NCBI GenBank assembly: GCA_027489965.1
Contig: JAIXZA010000008.1
Location: forward strand, 55,788 to 119,787
DNA from: Verrucomicrobiaceae bacterium
GTDB taxonomy: Bacteria; Verrucomicrobiota; Verrucomicrobiia; Verrucomicrobiales; Verrucomicrobiaceae
Reading direction: 5' to 3'
Length of the DNA stretch: 64,000 nucleotides
A model generated the notes under the pieces. That model was not told where the DNA came from. It made no database searches and saw only the letters and a program-made list of their open reading frames with translations. Below are positions 27,858 to 37,667 of this stretch, piece after piece. The stretch's first letter is position 1; each line of letters opens with the position of its first letter. The position numbers were made by a program, and so were the translations under genes.

Positions 27858-30800
27858 ATGAAACGCATTTGGCAGCACCCTGAGGAAACCCAATCCGGCA
27901 AACGCTACTGGCGCAGCGCTGATGAATTGGAGAATCGCTCAGAATTTCTCAACAAACTCGGCGTGGAGTTTCCTGCCGGTGATACCCTGAACGAGGAGGA
28001 GCGTGAAAGCTCGCGCCGTGATTTCTTGAAGCTCATGGGTGCCTCAACGGCAATGATGGGTCTCGCTGCCTGCCGTCGTCCTTTGACGAATATTCTTCCG
28101 TACACACAGCACGTAGAGTGGATCATTCCTGGCAAACCGCTGCTCTACGCAACGGCGATGCCAACGACAACAGGCGCTGTGCCAATGGTGGTGACGACAC
28201 ATGAAGGTCGGCCAACTCATTTGGCAGGTAACCCGCTGCATCCTCTTGCAGGTGGTTTGGACAGTTTTGCCCAGGCCTCGGTGCTTAACCTGTATGATCC
28301 TGAGCGCTCTCAGCATCCTCTCGTCGGCGGCAAAAAATCCACCTGGGTAGACGTCAATAAAGCACTTGAAGTGATTTCAGCTGATGCCAAGAAGGACGCA
28401 GGTGCATCACTAGCTGTTGTCGTCGGCAACACATCGTCACCGACACTGCACCGCCTTCTCGGCGAAGTGAAGACGGCTTATCCGCAGGCTAAGCTCTTTG
28501 GCTACGAGGCGATTGGTAATGAAGGCCAGCAAAGCGCCAACAAAGAAGTCTTGGGAGCTGGTGTGAAGACGTTTGTGCGCTTAAGCAAAGCTTTGAGAAT
28601 TCTCAGCCTGGATTGTGATTTTCTTGGTCTTGACCCCGTCGCAGGAGAGGCAATCAAACACTTCACTAATCAACGTGGGATCGATACCCCAGGTGGTGAA
28701 ATGAACCGCCTTTACTCCCTGGAAAATCGTTACACGGTTACTGGCGGTATGGCAGATCATCGCAAGCCGCTTGCCGCAAGCCTGATTGCATCCGCAGTCG
28801 CTGTGGTCGCTGACTTGTTGGACATTAAAGAAGCCAAAGCTTTGGCTTCTGCCGCGCCTGCCAGCTTGAAGGAATGGTTGGCTCCTGCGGTTCGCGATCT
28901 TGTTGATCATAAAGGTAAGTCAGTCGTCCTTGCTGGCTCGCGCTATGGTGCCGAGGTTCACGCCTTGGTTGCTGCGATCAATAATGCTCTGGGTGCTTAC
29001 GGCACGACCGTGGAACTTCTTCAGGATGGCGCTGAAGCTGCTCTAGGTTCTTCCGCTGAGTTAGAGGCAGCCCTTTCATCTGGATCGGTCAAGACGCTTG
29101 TTTCTCTGACGGGTTCAAGTCTGCTTTATGATGCTCCGGCCAGTGTTGCGGCAGCCATCAAGAGTAAAGGCATCAAGGTCGTGCATCTTGGAATGCTCCC
29201 AAACACGACCGCAAAGGCGGCTATGCTGCACATTCCTGCCGCTAACTATCTAGAATCTTGGGGTGACGTGCGTGCGGCTGATGGCTGCTACTCCGTCGTT
29301 CAACCAATGATTCAGCCGCTATACAATGGAGCCAGCGAAAATGAAGTGCTTCTGGCTCTACTGGGCCGCAAGAAATTGGGACCTGCTGAAGCTGTCAAGG
29401 CAGATGCCGCTGCACCTGCACCGGAAGATCCTGCTTACCAAGCTGTGCGTGACACATTTGCTGTAGTCGCTGGCGGTTTGGATGAAGTGAAGTGGAACTT
29501 CACCGTTCGCGACGGTTTCCTGAAAGGCTCCAGCTATCTCAAAGCAACTGGAGTCATCAATGTGGCCGCTGTGGCCGCGATTGTTGGCAAAGCCAAAGCT
29601 GCTGCTCCTTTAACGGATAGCTCATTGGAAGTCGTGCTGACACCCGATGCAGGGGTATTTGACGGTCGCTTTACTAACAATGCTTGGCTTCAGGAAGCTC
29701 CTGATCCAATCACCAAACTCACTTGGGACAATGCCGCATGGATCGGCAGCGTGACTTTCCGCCGTCTTGGCTTGAAGATCGGTCAACTTGTCAAAGTGAA
29801 GGTCAACAATGCTGAGCTCATTCTGCCAGCCATTGAGGCTCCTGGTCATGTTTCAAATTCCATCACCATTCCTCTTGGCTATGGTCAACCTGGCCTCGGC
29901 TTTGTCGGATCAGGTGACGATAATAAAGGTCGCGGTTTTGATGCCTACAAGCTGCGCAAAAGCGCCACAGAGTTTGTGCTTTCCGGCGCAACGATTGAAG
30001 TGCTCTCTGGTACTTACCAATTAGCGATCACTCAGGATCAAAACACCATGGAAGGCCGTGCGCTTTACCGTGAAGCGACTCTTGAGACTTTTGCCAAGAC
30101 TCCAGACTTCGTCGTGAAAACAGGGATGGACAGTCACATCCCGGACAACATCTCCCTATACAAAGGACAGGTCGGCAAATACGACGAAAAAACAAACCCA
30201 GCAGGCTTCAACTACGAGAAGCTTCATCAATGGGGTATGTCCATCGACCTCAGCAAGTGCATGGGTTGCACCGCCTGTGTCATCGCATGCCAAAGCGAGA
30301 ATAACATTCCGATTGTCGGTAAAGATCAGGTTGTCAAAGGCCGCTTGATGCAATGGATTCGCATGGATCGCTACTTCGCCACCAATGAGTGGGGTGAAGG
30401 TAAAGCCAAATCGGATGACGTGGACATCAGTGCCACCGCCGAACAGCTCGAAAATGCGGAAATGGTACAGCAGCCAGTTGCTTGCCAGCAATGTGAGTCG
30501 GCCCCTTGTGAGACCGTCTGCCCTGTGAATGCCACCGTTCACACGAATGAAGGTCTCAATGCCATGGCCTACAATCGTTGTATCGGGACCCGCTATTGCG
30601 CCAACAACTGCCCTTACACTGCACGTCGCTTCAACTGGTTCGACTACAACAAGCGTCCGCTTGATGAGCTATATCTTGGGCCTCTTTCCACCCCTGAGAA
30701 AACAGGTGTCCGCGAATCCCTCAGACTTCAAAAGAATCCGAACGTCACCGTCCGTATGCGTGGTGTCATTGAGAAGTGCACTTATTGCGTGCAGCGTCTC

Positions 30801-31097
30801 GAGGCTGGAAAGATCCTTCAGAAGCAGAAGCAGCGCGATTCCAAAGATTTCCGTGCCCCAACGGACAGTATCAAAACTGCTTGTCAGCAGGCATGCCCAG
30901 CTGAGGCCATTGTGTTTGGGGACATCGCAGACCCAAACAGCAGCGTGGTCAAGGCCAAGGCTTCTCCTCGCAACTACGAACTCCTCAAATACATCGGCAC
31001 ACGCCCCCGCACGAGCTATCTAGCTCGTTTGCGCAACCCTAATTCTGCTATGCCTGGCGCTGAGAAGATCGCTGCCTGGAGTGCTCACCAAATCTAA
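27858..31097 (+). CDS. actB: Alternative complex III iron-sulfur/molybdopterin-fold subunit ActB (fused B1-B2)
   Basis: This 1079-residue protein has a late Tat-type motif at about residues 53-58 (RRDFLK) followed by a hydrophobic stretch, as in the Tat-variant molybdopterin oxidoreductase family. The B1 part (about 80-720) has the DMSO-reductase fold, which in known ActB proteins binds no molybdenum. The B2 part (from about 770) is an NrfC-like ferredoxin with four cysteine clusters: CMGCTACVIAC, CQQCESAPCETVCP, CIGTRYCANNCP, and CTYCVQR with CQQACP. These should hold three 4Fe-4S and one 3Fe-4S or 4Fe-4S centres passing electrons from ActC to ActA. It is followed nine bases later by actC. 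Confidence 0.93.
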   Translation: MKRIWQHPEETQSGKRYWRSADELENRSEFLNKLGVEFPAGDTLNEEERESSRRDFLKLMGASTAMMGLAACRRPLTNILPYTQHVEWIIPGKPLLYATAMPTTTGAVPMVVTTHEGRPTHLAGNPLHPLAGGLDSFAQASVLNLYDPERSQHPLVGGKKSTWVDVNKALEVISADAKKDAGASLAVVVGNTSSPTLHRLLGEVKTAYPQAKLFGYEAIGNEGQQSANKEVLGAGVKTFVRLSKALRILSLDCDFLGLDPVAGEAIKHFTNQRGIDTPGGEMNRLYSLENRYTVTGGMADHRKPLAASLIASAVAVVADLLDIKEAKALASAAPASLKEWLAPAVRDLVDHKGKSVVLAGSRYGAEVHALVAAINNALGAYGTTVELLQDGAEAALGSSAELEAALSSGSVKTLVSLTGSSLLYDAPASVAAAIKSKGIKVVHLGMLPNTTAKAAMLHIPAANYLESWGDVRAADGCYSVVQPMIQPLYNGASENEVLLALLGRKKLGPAEAVKADAAAPAPEDPAYQAVRDTFAVVAGGLDEVKWNFTVRDGFLKGSSYLKATGVINVAAVAAIVGKAKAAAPLTDSSLEVVLTPDAGVFDGRFTNNAWLQEAPDPITKLTWDNAAWIGSVTFRRLGLKIGQLVKVKVNNAELILPAIEAPGHVSNSITIPLGYGQPGLGFVGSGDDNKGRGFDAYKLRKSATEFVLSGATIEVLSGTYQLAITQDQNTMEGRALYREATLETFAKTPDFVVKTGMDSHIPDNISLYKGQVGKYDEKTNPAGFNYEKLHQWGMSIDLSKCMGCTACVIACQSENNIPIVGKDQVVKGRLMQWIRMDRYFATNEWGEGKAKSDDVDISATAEQLENAEMVQQPVACQQCESAPCETVCPVNATVHTNEGLNAMAYNRCIGTRYCANNCPYTARRFNWFDYNKRPLDELYLGPLSTPEKTGVRESLRLQKNPNVTVRMRGVIEKCTYCVQRLEAGKILQKQKQRDSKDFRAPTDSIKTACQQACPAEAIVFGDIADPNSSVVKAKASPRNYELLKYIGTRPRTSYLARLRNPNSAMPGAEKIAAWSAHQI

Positions 31098-31106
31098 GCC
31101 GGACTC

Positions 31107-32585
31107 ATGGAAGCCACGACCATCGCTCCTCATTCAGACACTCACACCGGTGCTCCACGCATCTTGGATCGTGAACCTCTTGTCCTGAACAATCGTTCCT
31201 ATTCATGGATCACGAACCGCGTTTGCGGCATCGTTGAAAACAAGCAACCGCTCCTTTGGTGGATACTCATGGTGCCGTCTGTCATTTTGACAGGTGTCAT
31301 GGTGTTCTGTTTTGCTTACCTGATCAGCACCGGCGTCGGTGTATGGGGTCAAAAGCAGCCGGTTGCTTGGGCCTGGGATATCACGAACTTCGTGTTCTGG
31401 ATCGGTATTGGTCACGCGGGCACTTTGATTTCGGCCATCTTGTTCCTGACACGTCAAAAATGGCGTACTTCTGTGAACCGCGCCGCTGAGGCCATGACAA
31501 TTTTTGCCGTGATGTGCGCCGGACTCTTTCCTGCCTTTCACGTCGGTCGTGTCTGGATGGTTTGGTTCTTGGCTCCAATCCCAAATGCCAACGCTATTTG
31601 GCAAAACTTTAAGTCGCCACTTCTCTGGGACGTATTCGCGGTTTCCACTTATTTCTCGGTTTCTGCAGTCTTCTGGTTCCTCGGTCTAGTTCCTGACCTC
31701 GCGACTCTGCGTGATCGCTGCAAGCCAGGCCTGCGCAAAACAATGTATGGCATCTTCTCTCTTGGCTGGCGCGGTGCCAACCGTCACTGGAGCCACTACG
31801 AGACGGCTTATATGCTCTTGGCAGCTCTTTCTACCCCTCTCGTTCTTTCGGTGCACTCGGTGGTTTCTTTCGACTTTGCCACCTCGGTTGTTCCTGGCTG
31901 GCATACGACCATCTTCCCTCCTTACTTTGTGGCTGGCGCTATCTTTGGTGGCTTCGCCATGGTGCTTACGCTCATGATTCCCGTCAGTAAGATCTATGGT
32001 CTCGGTGATTTGATCACGCCTAAGCACATCGACAACATGGCTAAGATCATCCTGTTGACAGGAACGATCGTTGGTTACGCCTACTGTATGGAGTTCTTCA
32101 TGGCCTATTACAGCGCCAATAAATACGAACTTCAAACCTTCCAATTGCGTGGTCTTTATGGTCCGTCGGTATGGGCTTATTACTTCATGTTTGGTTTCAA
32201 TGTCTTTGCTCCACAGTTGTTCTGGTACCGTCCTTTCCGTCACAATCTCTGGGTCGTCATGTTTGTCTGCATGTGCGTCAATGCAGGCATGTGGTTCGAG
32301 CGTTATGTGATTATCGGCACCACATTGGAACGTCTCTTGGTGCCAGGTTCATGGCGCACCTATGAGGCTACTTGGGTGGATAAAGTGACCTTCCTTGGTA
32401 CCTTTGGATTCTTCATGATGTTGTTCCTTTTATTCCTGCGCTTCCTTCCGGTCATTGCGATTGGTGAAGTGAAAGGTGTCTTGCCACAATCAAATCCTCA
32501 TCATGACGATCATGGTAAAGACGGTATTCAGGAGGAAGATCTCATGAATTACTCAGATCGTCATGTCCCCAAGGTCCTCGCTTAA
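31107..32585 (+). CDS. actC: Alternative complex III quinol-binding membrane subunit ActC (NrfD-like)
   Basis: The 492-residue protein is an NrfD/PsrC-type integral membrane protein with about ten transmembrane helices, for example [56 protein letters not shown] and the C-terminal [20 protein letters not shown]. The conserved helix segment [12 protein letters not shown], facing the iron-sulfur subunit, is typical of ActC/ActF. It should oxidise quinol at the periplasmic side and pass electrons to ActB. The His/Asp-rich tail ([11 protein letters not shown]) is cytoplasmic or periplasmic depending on helix count. Gene order actA-B-C-D confirms identity. Confidence 0.93.
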   Translation: MEATTIAPHSDTHTGAPRILDREPLVLNNRSYSWITNRVCGIVENKQPLLWWILMVPSVILTGVMVFCFAYLISTGVGVWGQKQPVAWAWDITNFVFWIGIGHAGTLISAILFLTRQKWRTSVNRAAEAMTIFAVMCAGLFPAFHVGRVWMVWFLAPIPNANAIWQNFKSPLLWDVFAVSTYFSVSAVFWFLGLVPDLATLRDRCKPGLRKTMYGIFSLGWRGANRHWSHYETAYMLLAALSTPLVLSVHSVVSFDFATSVVPGWHTTIFPPYFVAGAIFGGFAMVLTLMIPVSKIYGLGDLITPKHIDNMAKIILLTGTIVGYAYCMEFFMAYYSANKYELQTFQLRGLYGPSVWAYYFMFGFNVFAPQLFWYRPFRHNLWVVMFVCMCVNAGMWFERYVIIGTTLERLLVPGSWRTYEATWVDKVTFLGTFGFFMMLFLLFLRFLPVIAIGEVKGVLPQSNPHHDDHGKDGIQEEDLMNYSDRHVPKVLA

Positions 32586-32606
32586 CTCTTTATCCACGCT
32601 ATTTTT

Positions 32607-33206
32607 GTGAGCACTACCCTCAAACGCGTTCATGGTTTCCTTGCTGAATTTGACAGCGTGGCTGACCTCTATCATGCAGCTGAACATGTCCGTGATGCGG
32701 GCTACCAACGCTGGGATGTTCATTCACCCTTCGCCATTCACGGCATGGACCACGCCATGGGTGTAAAGCGTTCTAAGCTGCCCTACCTGGTTTTCTGTGG
32801 TGGCATTACCGGGACCACGATTGCCTTCACCCTTCAGACAATCACTCAGACCAATTTCTGGTCCAGCATTGGCCTTGGCTTCTTGCAGACGCTGGCAGAA
32901 ACCTACCCTACTGTGGTGCAGGCAAAGCCAACGGACATCTGGACACTGCCAGCCTTTTTCCCGGTGATGTTTGAGTTGACGATTCTCTTCTCGGCTTTCA
33001 CGACTCTCTTTGGCTTGTTGGCCTTGATGGGATTGCCACGTCTGAATCATCCTCTTTTTGCCTCCAAGACTTTCCCAAAATTCTCGGATGACGGTTTCTT
33101 CGTTTGCATTGAAGCTCGCGATCCTAAATTCTCTCAAGAAGGCACCAAGTCCTTCCTAGAGAAGATCGGTGGTAAAAACGTTGAGCTCGTCGAAGACGAG
33201 ATTTAG
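32607..33206 (+). CDS. actD: Alternative complex III membrane subunit ActD (DUF3341)
   Basis: The 199-residue protein uses a GTG start at 32607. It opens with the cytosolic DUF3341 domain (VHGFLAEFDSVADLYHAAEH, DVHSPFAIHGMDHAMG), then two membrane helices (YLVFCGGITGTTIAFTLQTI and FPVMFELTILFSAFTTLFGL), then a short cytosolic end (DDGFFVCIEA). ActD binds beside ActC and ActF in the complex. In many genomes actE (cytochrome c), actF (a second NrfD) and caa3 oxidase genes follow at once. Here a terminator follows and none of these is present in the window. Confidence 0.92.
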   Translation: MSTTLKRVHGFLAEFDSVADLYHAAEHVRDAGYQRWDVHSPFAIHGMDHAMGVKRSKLPYLVFCGGITGTTIAFTLQTITQTNFWSSIGLGFLQTLAETYPTVVQAKPTDIWTLPAFFPVMFELTILFSAFTTLFGLLALMGLPRLNHPLFASKTFPKFSDDGFFVCIEARDPKFSQEGTKSFLEKIGGKNVELVEDEI

Positions 33207-33228
33207 CCCCAGAATTCCGGTATATTTG

Positions 33229-33264
33229 AAAACGCCCGCAGGTCACTGTGGGCGTTTTTGTTTC
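33229..33264 (+). terminator. Rho-independent terminator after actD
   Basis: aaaacgccc (33229-33237) pairs with gggcgtttt (33250-33258), extended inward by gca/tgt-like pairing, and the sequence runs on as tttttgtttc. It closes the actABCD unit before the convergent lpxD gene and is A/T-flanked on both sides, so it may work in both directions. Confidence 0.85.
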
Positions 33265-33284
33265 AATCGACTGTTGTGGAAGTT

Positions 33285-34334
33285 CTAGTCTTGGGTGCCT
33301 TCCAATACAGCTAGCCTTTTTTCGAGTGCTTTGATGCGTGCTAGCATGTCTGGGATCTTAGTTTGGGCGGCAGCCAGGCGTTGCCCTTCCATTGCGGGTT
33401 TGGCAGGAAAGCCAAGATAGGCCCCAGGCTCAGTGATGCTCTTGGTAACTCCCGCTCTGGCTAAAAGGGTGACTTTGCTGGCGATTTCCAGATGGCCACC
33501 CACACCGACCTGCCCTGCAATGGTCACATAATCTCCAAATCGACTGCTGCCGGCCAGGGCTACAAGAGCAACGATAATGCAATGCTTGCCAAGAACGACG
33601 TTATGTCCGATCTGGACCAGATTGTCGATCTTGCAGCCTTCACCAATCCAGGTGCGGCCAAAGCGGGCGCGATCAACGGTCGTGCAGGACCCGATTTCAA
33701 CATCGTCGTCGATCTGCACAATGCCTACCTGTTCAATCTTGAGATGGCGCCCCTTTGAGAACTCATAGCCAAACCCATCCGTCCCGATGGCGCTGCTACT
33801 ATGAATAATGACGCGGCTTCCAAGTTGGCAGCGGTCTTTGATGGTGACGTTGGTGTGGAGCACACAGTCGCTGCCTATAACGGCTGAGTGTCCGACGAAA
33901 GCTCCGGCGTGGATGATAGTTCCATCTCCGATCGTCACATAATCTTCGATCACGACGTTGGGCCCGATGGATACTTTTTCTGACGCAAAAACAGCCGACG
34001 TAGAGACCACCGCAGAAGGATGTACGCCTGGGATGAAGGTGCGCGGTATCGGCCGGAAGTGCTGAATAACACTCGAAAAAGCCAGTGTTGGATTAGCGAC
34101 ACGAATGAGGGCCACGTTTTCTAGCGGCTCGTTAAACTCTGGACCGACAAGGACTGCGGTCGCTTTGGTGGTTCTCAGGGCTGCTAGGTATCTAGGATTG
34201 CCCAGAAAGGTGACTTCTCCAGGGGCAGCTTCACTGATGGAGTTCATGCCCGTAATGATTCCTTCAGGATCTCCCTGAAGCAGTTCGCCGCCGAGTAGTC
34301 CGGTAAGGCGTGCGTGGCTAATGGTGGCGCTCAT
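33285..34334 (-). CDS. lpxD: UDP-3-O-(3-hydroxyacyl)glucosamine N-acyltransferase
   Basis: The start at 34334 (MSATISHARLTGLLGGELLQ) gives 349 residues; the 16-codon upstream extension would run through a hairpin and is rejected. The N-terminal uridine-binding domain (about 1-100) has VTFLGNPRYLAAL. A left-handed beta-helix of hexapeptide repeats follows (VSIGPNVVIEDYVTIGDG and on), with the catalytic His in NLVQIGHNVVLG and the GTDGFGYEF loop typical of LpxD. The C-terminus is a short coiled coil (MLARIKALEKRLAVLEG). The enzyme adds the second acyl chain in lipid A synthesis, showing that this organism makes LPS. It is the third gene of bamA-skp-lpxD. Confidence 0.95.
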   Translation of the reverse strand: MSATISHARLTGLLGGELLQGDPEGIITGMNSISEAAPGEVTFLGNPRYLAALRTTKATAVLVGPEFNEPLENVALIRVANPTLAFSSVIQHFRPIPRTFIPGVHPSAVVSTSAVFASEKVSIGPNVVIEDYVTIGDGTIIHAGAFVGHSAVIGSDCVLHTNVTIKDRCQLGSRVIIHSSSAIGTDGFGYEFSKGRHLKIEQVGIVQIDDDVEIGSCTTVDRARFGRTWIGEGCKIDNLVQIGHNVVLGKHCIIVALVALAGSSRFGDYVTIAGQVGVGGHLEIASKVTLLARAGVTKSITEPGAYLGFPAKPAMEGQRLAAAQTKIPDMLARIKALEKRLAVLEGTQD

Positions 34335-34350
34335 GATGGCTGAAAACGAA

Positions 34351-34380
34351 GAGGCACGCCGAATGGTATCGGCGTGCCTC
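34351..34380 (-). terminator. Intercistronic hairpin between skp and lpxD
   Basis: gaggcacgcc (34351-34360) and ggcgtgcctc (34371-34380) form a perfect 10-bp GC-rich stem with a ten-base loop. On the minus strand it lies just past the skp stop and 17 bases before the lpxD start, followed by ttcgttttc, an interrupted U-tract. It may act as a partial terminator or attenuator lowering lpxD relative to bamA-skp. Confidence 0.55.
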
Positions 34381-34398
34381 AAAAATCACAAAAGGGAA

Positions 34399-35013
34399 TT
34401 AAGGTTTCTTTTCTTCTTTAGTCGCGGTAGCCGGGGCTGCTGCGGCGGCCGCTGGAGCGCTTTTATTGAGCTCAACAATGATGAGGTCAGTGACATCCAC
34501 GGCGTCTTTGTAGTAAATAAGCACTGGCACGGTGGAAAGGCTCATGCCAGATTTGTCGAAGATGAAATCATAACCGTCTGCTTTGGCTTTTTCTTTAACC
34601 ACGACGAGGATCTCGTCATAGATACCTTTGCGGATGCTCATGTCTTCTTGTTTGAGCTGGTTATTACGGCGATTTTGGGCTTCACCAATTTCCTGCTCCA
34701 AAGACCGGAGTTCTTTGCCTTTTTCTTCAAATTCCATGCCTTTCTTGGCACGGGCGTCTTGGGTCATGATTGGATCGCTGGCTTCTTTTTTGAGCTTCTG
34801 CATGTCCGTCATGAGGTTTTTGTAAACGGACCAGCGGTCGTTCATTTCCTTCTGAGCTTTGTCCAGATTGACTTTGAATTTCTCAGCAGCTTCCTTGGTT
34901 TTGTGGAAGTCTGAGAATGCTTTGGACATGTCCACGACACCGAACTTGAGGTCGGCGGCGCTGGCCGAGACAGCCATGATGGAGAGGAGAGTGAGGGCTA
35001 TTTTACGGATCAT
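34399..35013 (-). CDS. skp: Periplasmic chaperone Skp/OmpH family
   Basis: The ATG at 35013 gives MIRKIALTLLSIMAVSASAA, a signal peptide; the longer open frame (to 35112) would bury it. The mature chain (about 185 residues) begins LKFGVVDMSKAFSDFHKT, the OmpH opening, then a long charged coiled coil (about 35-125), and closes with DGYDFIFDKSG and VPVLIYYKDAVDVTDLIIVEL, as in Skp. An Ala/Pro-rich tail ending EEKKP follows. Skp trimers hold unfolded outer-membrane proteins and hand them to the Bam complex, so its place directly after bamA is the usual one. Confidence 0.92.
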   Translation of the reverse strand: MIRKIALTLLSIMAVSASAADLKFGVVDMSKAFSDFHKTKEAAEKFKVNLDKAQKEMNDRWSVYKNLMTDMQKLKKEASDPIMTQDARAKKGMEFEEKGKELRSLEQEIGEAQNRRNNQLKQEDMSIRKGIYDEILVVVKEKAKADGYDFIFDKSGMSLSTVPVLIYYKDAVDVTDLIIVELNKSAPAAAAAAPATATKEEKKP

Positions 35014-35062
35014 AGGGGAAGATTGAGAGTAGGGTTGAAGGGAAACTGTTCGATTGTAGCAA

Positions 35063-37486
35063 TTAGAATTTGTAGCCCATGTTGAATTGGAAGCGCGGGC
35101 TGTTTCCGACAAATTTGTCCTTCACAAGTGGGAAGCCAAGATCAAGTCGGATCGGCCCGACTGGAAGGAACATACGGACACCGACGCCTACGTTGGAGTA
35201 GATTTCACCGTCACCGATGATGGGGCCACCGTTCTGAACAGTATTTCCGTTACGAACGGAAGTTTGGTTATCTGCAGTCGCATCAGTGGAAATCATGCCG
35301 ACATCCCAGAAGATGGCACCGCGCACTTTTTCAAAAACGGGGAAGGTGTATTCGACACTGCCAAAGAGAGACATGTTGCCACCAATGGCTTCTCCTGTTG
35401 AGTCTTTTGGACCCACATCACGGAAATCGTAACCACGTAGATTATTGGCACCACCCAAGAAGAGACGTTCAAAGATGGGAACGCCTCCATTGTTGAAGCC
35501 ATTGCTGCTAATGCCATTGTCGGTGCTGCCTTGAACCCAGCGGGCCATACCCTCAAAACTCAGGATCGTATCTCCAGGAAGATGGAAGAACTGCTGACCA
35601 CCGATGTTGCCGCCGTAAACATTGACGTCGCCGCCAAGTCCTGAAAGCAGAGCACCAATTTCAAACTTGTGACCTTTACGAGTGATAAAGATGCTGTCGC
35701 GGGTGTCATGAACATAGGTCAGATCAAGTTTGCTTTGGATGTATTTGCCATCTTCATTCCGGAGAATCATCGTAGAGTCATCCGTACTGGCTTCATCGAC
35801 ATCTAAAGCTATCTGTTGAAGAGTGTAGGTGGCCTCAAAATAAGCATTCTGTCCGATTGGCTTACGCAGACCAACCGAAGCACCAATGTTGATTTGTTGG
35901 AAACGATTGGAAAGGAAGTTCAGGTTTTGGTAGAACAAATGGGTGGTAAGAGCGAGTTTTTGACCCAGGAACCAAGGCTCTGTCCAGTTCATGTCGAAAG
36001 TGGAAGTGCGTGTCCCGTAACGGAGGTTCATGTTAAAGCGCTGACCAGCTCCGCGGAAGTCGCCCCAGTCTGAGATGTCGAAGTTTGTCTGAGTGACAGT
36101 GACGAAACCGACGAGGCTATCAATGGAGCTGAAGCCAGCACCAAAGTTCACTGAGCCCGTTGGTTTTTCAGTGACGTTCACCTCGACGTCTTTAAAGCCA
36201 ATGACTTCTGTCGGGACAGGGCGAATGGTAAGCGGGTTTGCATCAGTTTTACCTTCGAAGTAATTTAAATTGTCGAGAGTTGTCTGGGCAGTTTCAAGCT
36301 TCACCGTGTTAAGTTCGTCCCCTGGTGTGAAAGGCAATTCACGGCGAATCACTTCATCTTGAGTCTTGATGTTTCCGCTGATGTTCACTTTGCGGATATA
36401 GGATTTGCTACCTTCTGTGACGACGAAGGCGACATGGAGCTTACCAGGTCCGGCATCACTGAGTTGGGTGTCGATCCTAGCATCTGCATAGCCACGTGAG
36501 CCATAATAGTCTTGAATCATTTTTTCATCACCGCGAATGTCAGAACCAGAGTAGGCAAAGCCTGACTCTGTGCGGATGGCCGGGGTGAGTTCCTCTTTGG
36601 TAAAGACCGTGATGCCTTGTAGATCAACGGAGGCGACGTCAAATTTACCGCCTTCATAGACTTCAAAGATCAGCGCGATCTTTTTGTCGCTGACGGGCTC
36701 GCGGCGGTAGCTGACTTTCACGTATACATAGCCTTCGTCTTGGAAGGCCTGTTCGATGGTCTTTACGTCTTCTTGAAGGATTTGATTGTCAAGTTTCCCA
36801 GCTTTTCCAAAGAGTCGATAGAAGGTCTTTTCTTTGGTCTTAAGCTTGGATTTAAGCTTGCGCGCACTGATGGCATTATTGCCTTCAAAACGAATGTCAT
36901 CAATGATGCCACGGCCGCCTTCATCAATTTTGAAGAGGACACTGGTGAAGCCTTCCTTGGCGGAAGGGGTGACATCATAGGTGACGGCGACATCTGAGAA
37001 GCCTTTTTTCTCATACACTTCACGGATCTTTTGCTGGGCTGTGGTGAGCTTTGCGTCATCGACTGGGTCACCCACTTTGACTTCGATTTCTTTACGGAGT
37101 TTATCGTTATCAAAGGCTGCATTGCCAAGGAAACTGATTTCACCGATGCCGCCGCGACCTGAGATGGTGACCACAACACGAATGCCATTTCCGATACTGA
37201 TCGGCTGAATATCGACGTTTTCCACTGCTCCGGTCGCATAGAGGGTGCGGATATCTTTTTCGACTGCTTCTTCAGAATAAGGCTCGCCGACACGCGTGGA
37301 CATTTGGGCGCGAATCCGGTTTGGATCCATGGTTGCGGTGCCCTTAAAATTGACATCTACCTGACTGACAATCTTGCGACCAGCAGCTGGAGCATTCAGC
37401 GAAAGCTGAGCGTGGGAACTGAGAATCGGCATCGTCAGGAGAGCGATGGTGAGCACAATTTGTTTCGGGAGAGAGACTCTGGTCAT
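35063..37486 (-). CDS. bamA: Outer-membrane protein assembly factor BamA
   Basis: The 807-residue precursor has a signal peptide (QIVLTIALLTMPILSSHAQ), five POTRA domains (about residues 35-430; for example VSQVDVNFKGTATMDPNRIR and FDVASVDLQGITVFTKEEL) and a 16-strand barrel (about 450-807). Barrel signatures are the LGGANNLRGYDF loop (the VRGY/F motif of Omp85 proteins), GPIRLDLGFPLV and the C-terminal FNMGYKF ending in Phe. BamA folds and inserts outer-membrane beta-barrels and is essential. It is first in a minus-strand operon with skp (49 bases on) and lpxD. Confidence 0.96.
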   Translation of the reverse strand: MTRVSLPKQIVLTIALLTMPILSSHAQLSLNAPAAGRKIVSQVDVNFKGTATMDPNRIRAQMSTRVGEPYSEEAVEKDIRTLYATGAVENVDIQPISIGNGIRVVVTISGRGGIGEISFLGNAAFDNDKLRKEIEVKVGDPVDDAKLTTAQQKIREVYEKKGFSDVAVTYDVTPSAKEGFTSVLFKIDEGGRGIIDDIRFEGNNAISARKLKSKLKTKEKTFYRLFGKAGKLDNQILQEDVKTIEQAFQDEGYVYVKVSYRREPVSDKKIALIFEVYEGGKFDVASVDLQGITVFTKEELTPAIRTESGFAYSGSDIRGDEKMIQDYYGSRGYADARIDTQLSDAGPGKLHVAFVVTEGSKSYIRKVNISGNIKTQDEVIRRELPFTPGDELNTVKLETAQTTLDNLNYFEGKTDANPLTIRPVPTEVIGFKDVEVNVTEKPTGSVNFGAGFSSIDSLVGFVTVTQTNFDISDWGDFRGAGQRFNMNLRYGTRTSTFDMNWTEPWFLGQKLALTTHLFYQNLNFLSNRFQQINIGASVGLRKPIGQNAYFEATYTLQQIALDVDEASTDDSTMILRNEDGKYIQSKLDLTYVHDTRDSIFITRKGHKFEIGALLSGLGGDVNVYGGNIGGQQFFHLPGDTILSFEGMARWVQGSTDNGISSNGFNNGGVPIFERLFLGGANNLRGYDFRDVGPKDSTGEAIGGNMSLFGSVEYTFPVFEKVRGAIFWDVGMISTDATADNQTSVRNGNTVQNGGPIIGDGEIYSNVGVGVRMFLPVGPIRLDLGFPLVKDKFVGNSPRFQFNMGYKF

Positions 37487-37605
37487 AGAGATTTGGGAAT
37501 GTAGTCTTGGACAATCGGTGGACTGCGGACGTAGGCGGTCAGTAATGCTTGTCTAGAGAGTGGGCGTCAAGGCTTAAAACCGTCTTTTGGACTCGGATAT
37601 CTGGG

Positions 37606-37649
37606 AAGCAAAAAGCCCGCCAAGGGGACTGTCCTTTGTTGGCGGGCTT
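37606..37649 (-). terminator. Rho-independent terminator after the minus-strand gene ending at 37668
   Basis: aagcccgccaa (37613-37623) pairs with ttggcgggctt (37639-37649) in an exact 11-bp stem with a 15-base loop. On the minus strand it follows the stop at 37668 and runs into ttttgcttcc. It isolates the upstream gene from bamA. Confidence 0.85.
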
Positions 37650-37667
37650 GATTTCTTTATCTGAAAT

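Noticed and set aside
34321..34914. A 197-codon plus-strand frame opposite lpxD start and skp
   Set aside because: It is antisense to skp, whose signal peptide and coiled coil are clear; Phe-rich composition is typical of a reverse-strand shadow.
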